The position numbers and the translations under genes were made by a program. Below, piece by piece: positions 36,384 through 46,350 of a stretch of DNA of 64,000 bases. The number at the start of each line of letters is the position of its first letter. Position 1 is the stretch's first letter. Source of the DNA: Nanobdellota archaeon (lineage in GTDB: Archaea > Nanoarchaeota > Nanoarchaeia > Woesearchaeales > GW2011-AR9); contig NZBF01000010.1 of NCBI GenBank assembly GCA_002687775.1, positions 1 to 64,000 of the forward strand, in the 5' to 3' direction. The notes below the pieces were generated by a model, which searched no databases, was not told the origin of the DNA, and saw nothing but the letters and a program-made list of their open reading frames with translations.

Positions 36384-37163
36384 ATGAGAAATTTATTGTA
36401 TTCTGCATTAGTTGTTGGTGCGTTAGCGTTGGCAACTTGTGATGATTCTCAGCCTTTTCATCCAGAACCTGATGCAGCGACTTCTGAATACATCGCATGC
36501 CCTGAAGATGTATATGTTGATTGTCTTTCTGAAGAAGAGATTGAGGTTTTACGAAATCTCGCAGTGCCACCTGCAGTTGCAAATACTGTCGTTCATCATT
36601 CTTGGATTGTAGAAATGGCCAAGCAAGATGGTGGTCTTGAAAGACTTGCTGAAATTGATGAGACATTAATTGCATATCATCCGCAAGGTGTACCAGAAAA
36701 AAAGCGATCGGGTCTCTATAATTTGTCACGCCAAATTTTACAAGAAAAAATGCCACTTGAAGTAGCATTGGAATACCATCCTGAATTACATAGATGGAAT
36801 GGTCGAGAGTCTGAACCGGGACCACTTGCTCTTTATGCTAAAGAAATATCAGCGGAACGTGCCAACGCTTATTTAGTTGATTTGAGACGACTTGGTATCA
36901 GCATGAAAGAGCAGGCAGATGATAATTGTATTGGGATGAGCGATTTTACATTGTTGCTCCAAAAAGATGTCCCTGCAGACATTGTAGATTGGTATATGAA
37001 ATTATCAAATTCTTTAGTTGGCGTAAACATTACTTCCTGGGATATAATCGAATTGGAAGGATATGTCCGTTCAGGAAGAATGACAAGGGACGATATTTCA
37101 GACATTGCCCATAGGCAGTTCAAAGAAATCGATCGTGAGCATGTTGTCAAACTATTACGTTAA
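36384..37163 (+). CDS. Predicted lipoprotein of unknown function
   Basis: 259 residues. Signal peptide ending LALATC, giving a lipidated Cys. The mature part is helical with repeated short segments (ISAERANAYLVDLRRLGISM, DVPADIVDWYMKLSNS), hinting at helical hairpin repeats. No family recognised. ATG 36384 lies 22 bases from a TTAAATA element (36354-36362); ATG 36366 would give a longer leader peptide. Confidence 0.6.
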   Translation: MRNLLYSALVVGALALATCDDSQPFHPEPDAATSEYIACPEDVYVDCLSEEEIEVLRNLAVPPAVANTVVHHSWIVEMAKQDGGLERLAEIDETLIAYHPQGVPEKKRSGLYNLSRQILQEKMPLEVALEYHPELHRWNGRESEPGPLALYAKEISAERANAYLVDLRRLGISMKEQADDNCIGMSDFTLLLQKDVPADIVDWYMKLSNSLVGVNITSWDIIELEGYVRSGRMTRDDISDIAHRQFKEIDREHVVKLLR

Positions 37164-37225
37164 TACCTTTCCACCATAATAATCTTTATTAACTCTCAAT
37201 TCTCTGAATATGGTGGGGTGTACAA

Positions 37226-38026
37226 GTGTCAAAAATAATATTCCTAGGTACAGCTGGCGATGTGTCAGTGTATGGACGTCAATTAAGGGCCAGTGGAGGA
37301 ATCGTTCTGCAAGTTGAAGATTTACAATTCCATTTTGATCCTGGTCCAGGAGCACTAGTTAAAGCAAAAGAATTTGGAGTTAACTTACGCGCCACTACAG
37401 CAATTTTAAGTTCGCATCAAGACTTACTGTTCTGCAATGATATTAACGCAGTGATTGAAGCAATGACACTTGCAGGTTTAGATAGGAAAGGAGTAGTGCT
37501 TGGTTCAAAGAGTGTTCTTACACAATATTTGACACCGTTCCATCAATCATTAGTAGAGAGAGTTATCTTGTTACCAAAAGGACAAAAAGTTGGTATTGAA
37601 GTTGTTGAAGTACATGCTGTTTCAGTTAAGGCGAATGATGATAATGCAATTGGATTTAAGTTATATTGTCCACGTTTCACATTGAGTTATATCGCTGAAA
37701 CGAAATATTCAAAATTACTAGCAGAAGAATTAGCAGGTACTGACATTTTGATATTATCTGTTCCCATTCCTGATAATAAAGCAAATAATAGTTCTTTGCT
37801 GGATAAGGTTGGAGCCATTCGGTTAATTCAACGAGTACAACCAAGATTAGTAATTTTAACGAATTTCGGATTAGAAATGTTGAAAGCAGATCCTATCATG
37901 ATTGCACGAGATGTGCAAAGAATGACTGGAGTGCAAACTATCGCAGCGAAAGATGGGTTAGTATTAAACCCTTATGCGTATTCAGCTAAAAGTCAGCAAT
38001 ATCGGTTGGCGAAATTTTACAAATAG
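37226..38026 (+). CDS. Metallo-beta-lactamase-fold protein
   Basis: 266 residues. The beta-lactamase fold is visible: IIFLGTAGDVSVYGR, LQFHFDPGPGALVKAKEFG, then SSHQDLLFCND where true enzymes have SHxHxDH, so only His and Asp positions remain. GFKLYCPRFTLSYIAET and VILTNFG follow. Metal binding is probably altered. GTG start five bases after GGTGGGGTG. A stand-alone gene converging on the permease at 38027. Role unknown. Confidence 0.75.
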   Translation: MSKIIFLGTAGDVSVYGRQLRASGGIVLQVEDLQFHFDPGPGALVKAKEFGVNLRATTAILSSHQDLLFCNDINAVIEAMTLAGLDRKGVVLGSKSVLTQYLTPFHQSLVERVILLPKGQKVGIEVVEVHAVSVKANDDNAIGFKLYCPRFTLSYIAETKYSKLLAEELAGTDILILSVPIPDNKANNSSLLDKVGAIRLIQRVQPRLVILTNFGLEMLKADPIMIARDVQRMTGVQTIAAKDGLVLNPYAYSAKSQQYRLAKFYK

Positions 38027-39118
38027 TTACAGCAACGTGTTAAACAAATAACCGAGTAATAAAATTTGAGGAACCGTTATGATGGGTAACCAAATAGCTG
38101 CTCTTTTTCCAATGTTACTCCAGATGAGACCTATTTCTGTGTAGTCGGTTGCCACACCCGCAATGAGAAAAATAAATGAATTACCGAACGCTCCGGTCTG
38201 ATTGAATATTTCAAATGCTAATGGTGAACTTCCTTCTGAACATACTTCAATGACTGTTGCTAAAACTAATGTGACAATCATGCCAACTGCAGTTGCACCC
38301 ATGTATTGATGGAAAAAACTTGTTGGAACAAAAGCACGAGCGAAAGAAGCTAATGTCATTCCAATTAAAATCCACCATGTGACCATTTTGTTCAATGACC
38401 ACATTCCCGCAAGTACACTTTTTGAATCTTTTTTGAAATTAAAAGCATACGCTTTCCATCTTTTTTTGGCATCTTCTTTTAATGAAAAATCTTCGAAATC
38501 TATTGGTTGTGCTTTCTCGATCATACATTTTCTATCTAAGACTTGATAGATCAAACCAGTAATAATCGCAATAATGACAGCAGAGAGTATCATAAATAAT
38601 GCTTTCACTCCAAAAAATCCAAAGAGTAGCACAGTAATGGGTAAATTTGCCCATGGTGATGCTAAGAGAAATGCAATAACTGCCGGGACGCTTGCACCTT
38701 TCTTATATAACTGAATTGCAATTGCTAAAATACCATGACTGCATGCCGACATTATAAATCCAAGAAGAGTTGCATTGAGAATTGTTCTTTTTTTGTTTTG
38801 TGAGAGATATTTCCCAATGTACTCACGTGGAACGAATCGGTCAATTATACCTCCTAAAAGTAATCCAAGAAGTATTGCCCACCAAATTAATTTTAAGTAG
38901 TCGATGAATGCGTCAAATACAGGGTTAAAGAACGGAACAACATAGGATGCAATAAGAACAATTAAAACAATAAATGTTACAATCCAGAATTTTTCAAGAA
39001 ACCATCTGTTTCTCTTGCCATTTTGCTGAGCTTCATATTTAGTGATACATCCTTTGCTACAAAAATGGAAACCATGTGCTGGGATATTCCCTTCCATTCC
39101 ACAAATAGGATCTTTCAT
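38027..39118 (-). CDS. DUF318/UPF0718 permease with N-terminal YHS-like metal site
   Basis: 363 residues. The N-terminal KDPICGM...FHFCSKGC is a YHS/TRASH-type Cys motif that binds a metal ion. Then about eight membrane helices of the ArsP/DUF318 permease family; GFIMSACSHGILAIA and EVCSEGSSPLAFEI are its conserved half-helices with Cys and Ser. Members export organo-arsenicals or other metal compounds. The sensor-like N-terminus suggests metal-linked transport. Substrate not known. Confidence 0.82.
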   Translation of the reverse strand: MKDPICGMEGNIPAHGFHFCSKGCITKYEAQQNGKRNRWFLEKFWIVTFIVLIVLIASYVVPFFNPVFDAFIDYLKLIWWAILLGLLLGGIIDRFVPREYIGKYLSQNKKRTILNATLLGFIMSACSHGILAIAIQLYKKGASVPAVIAFLLASPWANLPITVLLFGFFGVKALFMILSAVIIAIITGLIYQVLDRKCMIEKAQPIDFEDFSLKEDAKKRWKAYAFNFKKDSKSVLAGMWSLNKMVTWWILIGMTLASFARAFVPTSFFHQYMGATAVGMIVTLVLATVIEVCSEGSSPLAFEIFNQTGAFGNSFIFLIAGVATDYTEIGLIWSNIGKRAAIWLPIITVPQILLLGYLFNTLL

Positions 39119-39207
39119 TAAAAAAAAGAAAAGAAAAAGAAGTAATAAAGGTTTTGGAAATCAAAGGATTTTCAAAGCCCAGAAAATACTTCACATTTTC
39201 CCGGTTT

Positions 39208-39603
39208 CTACACCTTAAACCAATCTTTTAGTTTCTTTGGAAATCCGTGCAATGCAAGTAATGCAAGCGGTGCTGCCCAATTTGCCCATCGTTCAATGAA
39301 ATCCCAAATTGGTGCGCCGGCAATAGGTCGCAATAATGCTGTCCATAATCCCCATACTGCAGCCCAAGCAAGGACAATTCTAAGCGGGTAGAACAATGCA
39401 AGACCGGCAACAATAATATCCATTATTCCAATAAGTGGAAGTAATGTTGCTGCTGAACTTGCTGACATTCCCACTGCTTCAAAGTAAGGAATCCATCCTG
39501 CTTTCACCTGTAACGCAAATACACCATGGCCCAAGAAACTACCAAAGATTCCAAGTCTAAGAATCCATTCAGCTGATAACCAGCTACTCTTTTTTTTAGC
39601 CAT
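39208..39603 (-). CDS. DoxX-like membrane protein
   Basis: 131 residues with four membrane helices. RLGIFGSFLGHGVFAL near 16-31 and the GIMDIIVAGLALF helix match DoxX/DoxD-like proteins. Function in this branch is undefined; relatives are quinone-linked thiosulfate oxidation subunits or redox-detoxification partners. Lies behind the permease on the same strand, 89 bases apart. Confidence 0.7.
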   Translation of the reverse strand: MAKKKSSWLSAEWILRLGIFGSFLGHGVFALQVKAGWIPYFEAVGMSASSAATLLPLIGIMDIIVAGLALFYPLRIVLAWAAVWGLWTALLRPIAGAPIWDFIERWANWAAPLALLALHGFPKKLKDWFKV

Positions 39604-39695
39604 ATTCGGAGAAAGTTTTGATGGTTAATAAAGGTTTTCTTTCATGTATTTTGAATTAACTAAATACTTATAAGAATTTTAGAAAATTAAAGGGT

Positions 39696-41210
39696 ATGAT
39701 TAAAGGACAAGTTATTTCTGGTGAGTATGGAAAGATACTGATAAGGCAAAAATCTTCAGAGAATATCGAAATAGGAGAATTGTTAGTTGCTGAATCAAAC
39801 GAAGGGAAATATTTATTGCAAGCAATTGACTTAACGTACGGTTCGCAAATTAGTCAGCAAAATTTGGAGATGGTTTCTGGATTACATTTGGAAGAAAGTG
39901 AGCATCAATTTTTAGATAATGATTTACGAAATTATAACATGGCACATTTGAAACCAGTATTGTTTGTTAGTAATAATGATAGCAGGTCGTCAAAAAGTTT
40001 GCCAACATTTTTTTCAAAAGTTCGTGAGATTACTGTTGACGATTTGTCATTTATTACTAAACCTAAGAATCCGTTTCATATTGGACAGCTACGTTCTGGT
40101 TCTCGGAAGATGGATGTGGACATCTTTTTAGCTGGGCGGGACGTGTTTAGTCATCACGTTCTCATTCCTGCAACAACTGGGAAAGGAAAATCGAATTTGA
40201 TGTCTTGTATTCTTTGGGATACTGTTGATAAGGATTATTGTGGAATGCTCGTTTTAGACCCGCACGACGAATATTACGGCCGGAATGAATTTGGATTAAA
40301 AGATCATTTGAAGAGAGAGAGAGTTTCGTATTATACATTGAATCCTCCAGTTGGAGCTGTTAGTTTGAAAATTAATTTATCAGAGATCAAACCTGGACAT
40401 TTCAAAGGTGTGTATGGATTTTCTGAACCGCAACGGCAAGCACTTTCTGCTTACTATCGGCGATTTGGTGATCAGTGGATATCTGCTATTCTTCGTGGTG
40501 AACAGTTAACGGAAGAAAAGTTTTACAGAGAAACACTTGATGTCGTGAAAAGAACATTAATGGAATTAATGAACATTGATGTTCGTGATGAACAATTGTA
40601 TTGCTCTGGAGTGTTTGACGCTGTTGCTGGTGAAAATACTATCAACAATATTTGCAAAGATTTGGAAAATGCTAAAACAGTTATCATTGACACTTCATCA
40701 TTTTCAGGAACGATTGAATTGTTAATCGGGTCATTAATTTCGTCTGAAATATTTCGTCGGTATAAATCGTATAAGAATAAAGGACTTTTGGCGGACAAAC
40801 CAGTTGTTGCTATTGTTCTTGAGGAAGCTCCTAGAGTATTAGGAAAGAAAGTTCTTGAGCAAGGTTCAAATGTATTTGAGAGTATCGCTCGTGAAGGTCG
40901 GAAATTTTTGATTGGCCTAGTAGCTATTACGCAACTGCCTTCAGAGATTCCAAAGAACATTCTAGCGAACATGAATACCAAAATTATTTTAGGGATAGAA
41001 ATGAATTCTGAACGGCAGGCAGTTATTGAAAGTTCTCCGCAAGATTTATCGCAAGATAACAGGTCAATAGCTTCTTTGGATAAAGGTGAGGCGATTGTAA
41101 CTTCGACGTTTACTAAATTCGCTGTACCTATCAAGATCCCATTGTTTTCTGAATTTGTTAAGAAGGATGCGAATGTTTATAAGCAAGATTTCAGTTCTTT
41201 TACTCTATGA
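39696..41210 (+). CDS. herA: HerA-type FtsK-family DNA translocase
   Basis: 504 residues. N-terminal barrel (HAS domain, about 1-110), Walker A TTGKGKS at 160-166 (variant of TGSGKS), Walker B VLDPHDEY at 187-193, a VALEEAPRV-type sensor strand near 372, and an Arg-rich C-terminal motor region. HerA works with NurA in DNA end resection; no nurA is next to it here. The stop overlaps the presenilin start by four bases. Confidence 0.87.
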   Translation: MIKGQVISGEYGKILIRQKSSENIEIGELLVAESNEGKYLLQAIDLTYGSQISQQNLEMVSGLHLEESEHQFLDNDLRNYNMAHLKPVLFVSNNDSRSSKSLPTFFSKVREITVDDLSFITKPKNPFHIGQLRSGSRKMDVDIFLAGRDVFSHHVLIPATTGKGKSNLMSCILWDTVDKDYCGMLVLDPHDEYYGRNEFGLKDHLKRERVSYYTLNPPVGAVSLKINLSEIKPGHFKGVYGFSEPQRQALSAYYRRFGDQWISAILRGEQLTEEKFYRETLDVVKRTLMELMNIDVRDEQLYCSGVFDAVAGENTINNICKDLENAKTVIIDTSSFSGTIELLIGSLISSEIFRRYKSYKNKGLLADKPVVAIVLEEAPRVLGKKVLEQGSNVFESIAREGRKFLIGLVAITQLPSEIPKNILANMNTKIILGIEMNSERQAVIESSPQDLSQDNRSIASLDKGEAIVTSTFTKFAVPIKIPLFSEFVKKDANVYKQDFSSFTL

Positions 41211-42076
41211 AACATTCACACAAAGTCAGTCTTATTATTCTTGCTCTTTTTTTTGTTGCGCAGATAGTTGGATTAGCCATTGTTCAACAATACACATTAG
41301 GGGTAAATGAAGCTACTGGAGAAACAGTGTACAAAGAATTAGCCATCGGTGAACGTCCGCCAGTGGAGGAAGATTTATCGTTCATACCCATTCTTATTGG
41401 AATTCTTATTGGAACAGGTCTTCTTTTACTATTGATAAAATTCAAAGTATTCATGGTGTGGAAAGGATTTTTCTTCTTCGCTGTCTTCATGGCTTTACTA
41501 GTAGCTTTTGATGCCTTCATTCCAACTCTGTGGGCTGGAATTCTTGCTTTAGTTTTGGCAGGATTGAAAATATTTAGACCGCGAATTATTTTGCATAACT
41601 TAACTGAAGTGTTTATTTATGGAGGAATGGCTGCTATTTTTGTTCCCTTGTTGTCAGCATTTTCAGCTTCAGTATTGTTAATATTGATTTCTATATATGA
41701 CATGTATGCGGTATGGAAAAGTAAGCATATGATTACATTAGCTAAATTTCAAACAGAAGTGAAAGTGTTTGCTGGGTTACTTGTTCCTTATCAAATGCAG
41801 AAAGGAAAACCAGCTAAACCAACTTCAAAAGGAAAAGTTAAGATGGTGAAAGTTCGAACAGCAATGCTTGGTGGTGGAGATATTGGATTTCCATTAATGT
41901 TTGCTGGTGCCATGATGAGTCAGTATGGATTTTTGAAAACACTTATTATCCCTGTTTGTGCATCGATTGCTCTTTATGGGTTGCTGATTAAAGGAGATGA
42001 GAAGAAATTTTACCCAGCCATGCCGTTTATTTCAATTGGTTGTTTTGTTGGGTATGGGATACTGTTGTTGTTATAG
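41207..42076 (+). CDS. Presenilin/SPP-family intramembrane aspartyl protease
   Basis: 289 residues, about nine membrane helices. Catalytic motifs: IYD (Tyr164-Asp165), GGGD (Asp225) and PAMP (270-273, for the PAL loop). These cleave helices within the membrane. The archaeal counterpart is known as PSH. Translationally coupled to herA, an odd partnership. Substrates could be signal peptides or membrane anchors of the many exported proteins here. Confidence 0.87.
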   Translation: MKHSHKVSLIILALFFVAQIVGLAIVQQYTLGVNEATGETVYKELAIGERPPVEEDLSFIPILIGILIGTGLLLLLIKFKVFMVWKGFFFFAVFMALLVAFDAFIPTLWAGILALVLAGLKIFRPRIILHNLTEVFIYGGMAAIFVPLLSAFSASVLLILISIYDMYAVWKSKHMITLAKFQTEVKVFAGLLVPYQMQKGKPAKPTSKGKVKMVKVRTAMLGGGDIGFPLMFAGAMMSQYGFLKTLIIPVCASIALYGLLIKGDEKKFYPAMPFISIGCFVGYGILLLL

Positions 42077-42223
42077 TGTTTGTCACAGGGGCCCTGGCGA
42101 CAGTAATATTCTCTATGATACCAGGAGCCGAGCTGCCTGAGTTCGTCTCCCCACACTTACGAAGTGAGTGTGTCTGCTTTCCCGAACGAAGCCTTCCAGC
42201 AGCGTGCCCTGTTGTACAAACAC
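42076..42223. other. GC-rich structured intergenic element before L35Ae
   Basis: Its ends pair: GTGTTTGTCACAGGG (42076-42090) with CCCTGTTGTACAAACAC (42207-42223), with a small bulge. Inside, CACACTTAC-GAA-GTGAGTGTG is a further 9-bp hairpin. Clearly GC-richer than surrounding DNA. I could not match it to SRP RNA, RNase P RNA or a tRNA. May be an RNA gene or a terminator. Confidence 0.45.
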
Positions 42224-42271
42224 ATTGTTATTGCCGATAGTTTTTTAAAAAAACCCCAATATTAACTTGGA

Positions 42272-42529
42272 ATGGAAGGCGTAGTAGTTAATTTTAGACG
42301 TGGACGACATCGTGTTAATCATTACCAGATGATTATCGTAGTCGATGGTGTTGATAATAAAGAGAAAGCCGCTGAATTAGTTGGTAAGAAAGTTACCTGG
42401 ACATCTCCTGCCGGTAAAGAGTTAGTTGGTGAAGTTACCGCTCCACATGGTGGAAAAGGTGCTGTTCGAGCACGATTTGAACCTGGATTACCTGGTCAAT
42501 CATTAGGTCAGAAAGTAGCAATTGCTTGA
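42272..42529 (+). CDS. rpl35ae: Ribosomal protein L35Ae
   Basis: 85 residues. MEGVVVNFRRGRHRVNHYQM, GKKVTWTSPAGKELVGEV and HGGKGAVRARFEPGLPGQSLG match archaeal L35Ae (eL33). Full length. Part of the large subunit. Separate from other ribosomal genes; an A/T-rich promoter stretch (42240-42260) lies between it and the structured element. Confidence 0.93.
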   Translation: MEGVVVNFRRGRHRVNHYQMIIVVDGVDNKEKAAELVGKKVTWTSPAGKELVGEVTAPHGGKGAVRARFEPGLPGQSLGQKVAIA

Positions 42530-42598
42530 TTCTTATTTTGTAACTCACCAGTAGTTAAAAAGAGAAAGATTTATATATGATGAAAGCAGATAATTCTA

Positions 42599-43759
42599 AT
42601 GGTAGAATTAAGAGCATTACACTTCACAGATGTACAAGATCATTACGATAGACTAGAAGTAATTAGAGATTTTCTTCCGGCAAATGATATCGATGCAGTA
42701 TTCTTTACTGGTGATTTTATTGAAGCGAATCCAATCGGAGCAAATCGAACGGGAGATAAGTTGCATGAAGAATATTTGAGAATACTCGTAACGCCAGAAT
42801 TTCAAGAGGAATATGGCACTGCGCAACGAAGAATCCAGGAAATTGTTAGACCTCATATTGTTGGTGATCAACTTGATGAAAGTAAATTAAGTGCTTCTGA
42901 GAAAAGTGAACTTGAAGCATTAGTTGAATCAAAAAAAAATGTTGTCAGCACTGCTGTTGATGACAAAGAAGAAGAATTGAAAACTGCCTTACCACCAGTA
43001 ATACATGAATCTTATACACAAATGACTTTGATTTTTGGAGAAATCGCGGCCATCTCACCCGTCTACGCCATAATGGGTAACCATGATATGACAACTGGTT
43101 ATGAACATCTTGAAGATACTGTTACTTTCTTAGAAAAACAAAAAAGTGCATTACTTGAAGGGCGCAACGGAGTTCAATTTACCCTCAAAGGAGATTTAAA
43201 TACATGGGAAATCCCAGGATTTTATAATGAACCTGGAATTCGAAAAGTGTTCGATGAGCATTATATTCCTTTCGAATCAGGTGAATCTTTAGGAAACATT
43301 GAAGAAAAACTTAGAACAACAAGTGGCGAGGAAAACAGGAAATACAGAAGCAGAAAAGGAGATGTAACTGCCTGGCAAGCATCCGAACGAACACGGTTAG
43401 GTGACAGAAATGCAGATATTTATTTCACCCACAAATTGCCACATTGTGATAAAGGTTCCCGAGTGATGGGAGATGTAAGTGGAGAAATTACTTTAGAATA
43501 TTCTATTGATGCAAAAAGTGTCCATGGTGGACATTTCCACGGTGGACAAATTGGATGGAGTTCATTACGACATGTATTAGAAGCATTTGAAGAAGGAGAA
43601 ATGCAAACAACAATTAACGGAGAAGATGTTCCATTGTATTTGTTGACAAGAGGAGAACATTGGGAATTAAACCCAGGTGAACATCATTTCTTTGTAACAG
43701 AATATGATGCAGCAAAAGAAGTTGAGCGTGTATTAGTCTATGAATTTGTGTATGAGTAA
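42599..43759 (+). CDS. Calcineurin-like metallophosphoesterase
   Basis: 386 residues. LHFTDVQDH and FFTGDFIE (metal Asp and His sites 1-2), YAIMGNHDM (GNHD) near 160, and the terminal HGGHFHGGQIGW (GHxH). A long helical insertion (about 45-150) separates the second and third motifs, unusual for the family, and the tail is long as well. TATA TTTATATATG is 22 bases upstream. Phosphodiesterase or phosphatase, substrate unknown. Confidence 0.8.
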   Translation: MVELRALHFTDVQDHYDRLEVIRDFLPANDIDAVFFTGDFIEANPIGANRTGDKLHEEYLRILVTPEFQEEYGTAQRRIQEIVRPHIVGDQLDESKLSASEKSELEALVESKKNVVSTAVDDKEEELKTALPPVIHESYTQMTLIFGEIAAISPVYAIMGNHDMTTGYEHLEDTVTFLEKQKSALLEGRNGVQFTLKGDLNTWEIPGFYNEPGIRKVFDEHYIPFESGESLGNIEEKLRTTSGEENRKYRSRKGDVTAWQASERTRLGDRNADIYFTHKLPHCDKGSRVMGDVSGEITLEYSIDAKSVHGGHFHGGQIGWSSLRHVLEAFEEGEMQTTINGEDVPLYLLTRGEHWELNPGEHHFFVTEYDAAKEVERVLVYEFVYE

Positions 43760-43761
43760 AA

Positions 43762-44364
43762 TTATTTTCTTTCAACAACGCCTTTCAATTTAGCGGCAAC
43801 CGCTTTTCTTGTTTTCTTTTTGTAGGCAGCAACTTTTCTTTTGAGAATTTCAATACTCTGATGCACTGCGGCCAACCTATTATTCAAATTTGCTAAATTG
43901 TCCGGGGTATGGTCAGCGCTTTGAAGTTCAGATAAAAGCTTAACAACCTCAGCCTTAATGAGCTTTGCCTCCTCCTCGTACGGACTACCAGCAACGAGAG
44001 TATATAAAACATTTGAGTCACGCAACTGCGTCAAAAAGTGTTTTGCCCGTTGAACAAAATCATTTGCTTCACCCGGAGTAGGAGTTTTGGAAGCCCGGTC
44101 AAGACTGGCTATAGCGTCCTCTACATTCCCAACGTGCTTATCGACAGCTTCAACTGCTTTTTTTTCCTTCTCTTCATCCAACTGATCAACCGCTTTCTTT
44201 TTGAATAATCCTTTCAAATCATCAAATCCTTTCGTACCCTTATCTTCTGGGAGATGACCCATGAGGGAAAAGAGTAATCTGATTACATAAAAAATGATAA
44301 GGGCAATGGTAACTCCCATGAACCAATCCAGGAATTGGTGAATTCCTTGATACACGATTGTCAT
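43762..44364 (-). CDS. Membrane-anchored helical protein B1 of a repeated two-gene module
   Basis: 200 residues. One N-terminal membrane helix (VYQGIHQFLDWFMGVTIALIIFYVIRLLF), then GFDDLKGLFKKKA and a mostly helical charged domain. The start is close to that of 44891-45823 (YEGIHQFMDWFMG...GFDDLKTMFKRKA). ATG 44364 overlaps the stop of the upstream four-helix protein (ATGA). No known family. Second gene of module 1. Confidence 0.6.
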   Translation of the reverse strand: MTIVYQGIHQFLDWFMGVTIALIIFYVIRLLFSLMGHLPEDKGTKGFDDLKGLFKKKAVDQLDEEKEKKAVEAVDKHVGNVEDAIASLDRASKTPTPGEANDFVQRAKHFLTQLRDSNVLYTLVAGSPYEEEAKLIKAEVVKLLSELQSADHTPDNLANLNNRLAAVHQSIEILKRKVAAYKKKTRKAVAAKLKGVVERK

Positions 44365-44855
44365 AATATTCGCCCCACGTGATATTTCATTGCTGATAAA
44401 ATCCACAGCAAGATGGTTAGTAAAACTATTTTAATGAACAACCAGAAACTTGGTTGACCTGGTAAGGTAAATAAACCATAGAAAATGGCAGCTACTGGTA
44501 ATCCTATTAAGAGTAAAGAAACAGCAGTACCATAACTTGCGCCAATGCCTAGGAGAATACCAGCTGGCATGAAAATGGCTGCAATGATTGCAATGATGGC
44601 TGCCACAATTCCAGATTGCCCACGGTTAAACATTTTAAATTGTTTATTACTTGTAAGAACAGCGAAGAAAATAGTGAAGACAAGTATTCCTATTAACAAT
44701 CGTAAAAAACCTGCAACAATAGATGTATCTGAAAATCCAAGAAATGAAAGGTTACCTATAGATATCAAATCCCTCCAGACATTTTCAAAAACGTTTGCTA
44801 GTGTGAATGGAATAGTGAGTAAAAAAAGAAGTCCAACACCTAATTTCTTTGACAT
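44361..44855 (-). CDS. Four-helix membrane protein A1 of a repeated module
   Basis: 164 residues. A cleavable-looking signal (LLFLLTIPFTLA), then NVWRDLISIGNLSFLGFSD, and about four membrane helices with GILLGIGASYGTA and LLTILLWILSAMKYH. Two near copies exist at 45825 and, more divergent, at 46961. TATA TATTTAAAG near 44878 gives it its own promoter. Unknown function. Confidence 0.6.
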   Translation of the reverse strand: MSKKLGVGLLFLLTIPFTLANVFENVWRDLISIGNLSFLGFSDTSIVAGFLRLLIGILVFTIFFAVLTSNKQFKMFNRGQSGIVAAIIAIIAAIFMPAGILLGIGASYGTAVSLLLIGLPVAAIFYGLFTLPGQPSFWLFIKIVLLTILLWILSAMKYHVGRIL

Positions 44856-44890
44856 ATCAAAAAGAGAGATAATGTCGTATTTAAAGTTTC

Positions 44891-45823
44891 TTATAATCTG
44901 CTAACTTTCTTTATAAGATTTGCTAAGTCATCCATAATTAGTCCTATGCTTAATTGGGTGTCAGCAAAAAGGGAAGTGTTGGATGCAACTGCAGGTTTTC
45001 TATGCAACTCAACTTTAATTCCTTGAATCTGAAGTTTTATTTTTGCTGCATCTGATTCATGAGGAGTATCCTTACAATATTTTTCCAAACCATCTGCTTT
45101 GGCAGCTTTATTGACATAATACTTAGCTTTCTTTAAACTTTTTGCAGCATCAGAATTTTTGCCATCATTGAGAAACAGACCCGTTTCTCTTAATTTTCTT
45201 GCAGCTTCAAAAAGTAATGTTAATTCATCTTTTTTAACAGGAGGGCGATCAGGTTTCGTATGTTCAAAATCTATTTGAGTGCTTTTTCCTGCTTCAAGCA
45301 CGACTGTTTTTGTAAGAGTATCATATGCTTTAGTACTTGGTTGTGAAACAAGTTGATATGGTCCTGCAGGCAAAACCTTGTAAACATACTTTCCTTTAAA
45401 TATGAGGTCAGCAACAAGACTACCCCTTGCAGTTAGGATGATTTGACTTTGTATAGCTCCCTTCGTTTTCTTATTTATAATAATCCCATAAACACTTGCT
45501 TTCCCCCTTGGAGTTGGAGGTGGAACAGGTGGTGGTGGTAGCGGTGGTACTGGTGTTGGAGGAACATCTTCTTCTTCTTTGTCTTCTTCCTCTTTCTTGT
45601 CTTTCTTTTTCTCCTCCTCGTCCTTTTGCTTTTTATCAGCCTGATCTTCGGCTTTACGTTTGAACATTGTCTTCAAATCATCAAATCCTTTCGGACTTTT
45701 ATCATCAGATAATTTACCCATCATGCAAAATAACAACCTGATTAAATAGAAAATCATTAGGAAAATTGTAATTCCCATGAACCAATCCATAAATTGGTGG
45801 ATACCCTCATAGATAAGCACCAT
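44891..45823 (-). CDS. Membrane-anchored protein B2 with carboxypeptidase-regulatory-like domain
   Basis: 310 residues. N-terminal membrane helix as in B1, a Lys/Glu-rich coiled coil (about 50-90), a proline-rich hinge (VPPTPVPPLPPPPVPPPTP), then a small beta-domain (ASVYGIIINKKTKGAIQSQI to TQIDFEH) like the carboxypeptidase regulatory/Cna-B sandwich, and a helical C-terminal domain. It starts one base after the A2 stop. The added hinge and beta-domain distinguish it from B1 and B3. Role unknown. Confidence 0.6.
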   Translation of the reverse strand: MVLIYEGIHQFMDWFMGITIFLMIFYLIRLLFCMMGKLSDDKSPKGFDDLKTMFKRKAEDQADKKQKDEEEKKKDKKEEEDKEEEDVPPTPVPPLPPPPVPPPTPRGKASVYGIIINKKTKGAIQSQIILTARGSLVADLIFKGKYVYKVLPAGPYQLVSQPSTKAYDTLTKTVVLEAGKSTQIDFEHTKPDRPPVKKDELTLLFEAARKLRETGLFLNDGKNSDAAKSLKKAKYYVNKAAKADGLEKYCKDTPHESDAAKIKLQIQGIKVELHRKPAVASNTSLFADTQLSIGLIMDDLANLIKKVSRL

Positions 45824-45824
45824 T

Positions 45825-46319
45825 TTAGATAATCCTCCCAATGTGATATTTTATTGCTGAGAGTACCCAAAGTAAAATGGTTAGTAATACGAATTTTATG
45901 AAAAGCCAAAAACAAGGTTCTCCAGGTAAAGTGAAGAGTGCATAGAATACTGCTGCTACTGGCAAGCCGATGAGTAAGAGTGAAATAGCTGTTCCATACC
46001 CAGCACCAATGCCTAAGAGAATTCCAGTTGGCATAAATATCGCTGTAACAATGGCTAGAATTGCAGCAACAATGCCCGCTTGCCCACGATTAAAAAGTTT
46101 GAATTGTTTAGCGCCTGTTAACACTGCAAAGAAAACAGTGAAGATTAACAGACCAATAAGTAATCTCAAAAAGCCAGCAACAATACTTGCATCAGAAAAT
46201 CCTAGGAATGATAAATTGCCAAAAGAAATTATTCTTCTCCACACATTGTCAAAAACGTTTGCTAGTGCAAAAGGAATAGTAAGTAAGAAAAGAAAAATGA
46301 TGCTTAATTTCTTCGACAT
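45825..46319 (-). CDS. Four-helix membrane protein A2 of a repeated module
   Basis: 164 residues, strongly similar to A1 along its length: LLTIPFALANVFDNVWRRI, SFGNLSFLGFSDASIVAGFLRLL, GILLGIGAGYGTAISLLLIGLP and LLTILLWVLSAIKYHIG. TATA TATTTAAAAG at 46341-46350, 22 bases before ATG, so leaderless. First gene of module 2. Confidence 0.6.
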   Translation of the reverse strand: MSKKLSIIFLFLLTIPFALANVFDNVWRRIISFGNLSFLGFSDASIVAGFLRLLIGLLIFTVFFAVLTGAKQFKLFNRGQAGIVAAILAIVTAIFMPTGILLGIGAGYGTAISLLLIGLPVAAVFYALFTLPGEPCFWLFIKFVLLTILLWVLSAIKYHIGRII

Positions 46320-46350
46320 CGTATGAGAACAGCAAGTACGTATTTAAAAG

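Noticed and set aside
42076..42223. SRP RNA or RNase P RNA
   Set aside because: Neither the SRP helix 8 motif nor the RNase P conserved regions could be found on either strand.
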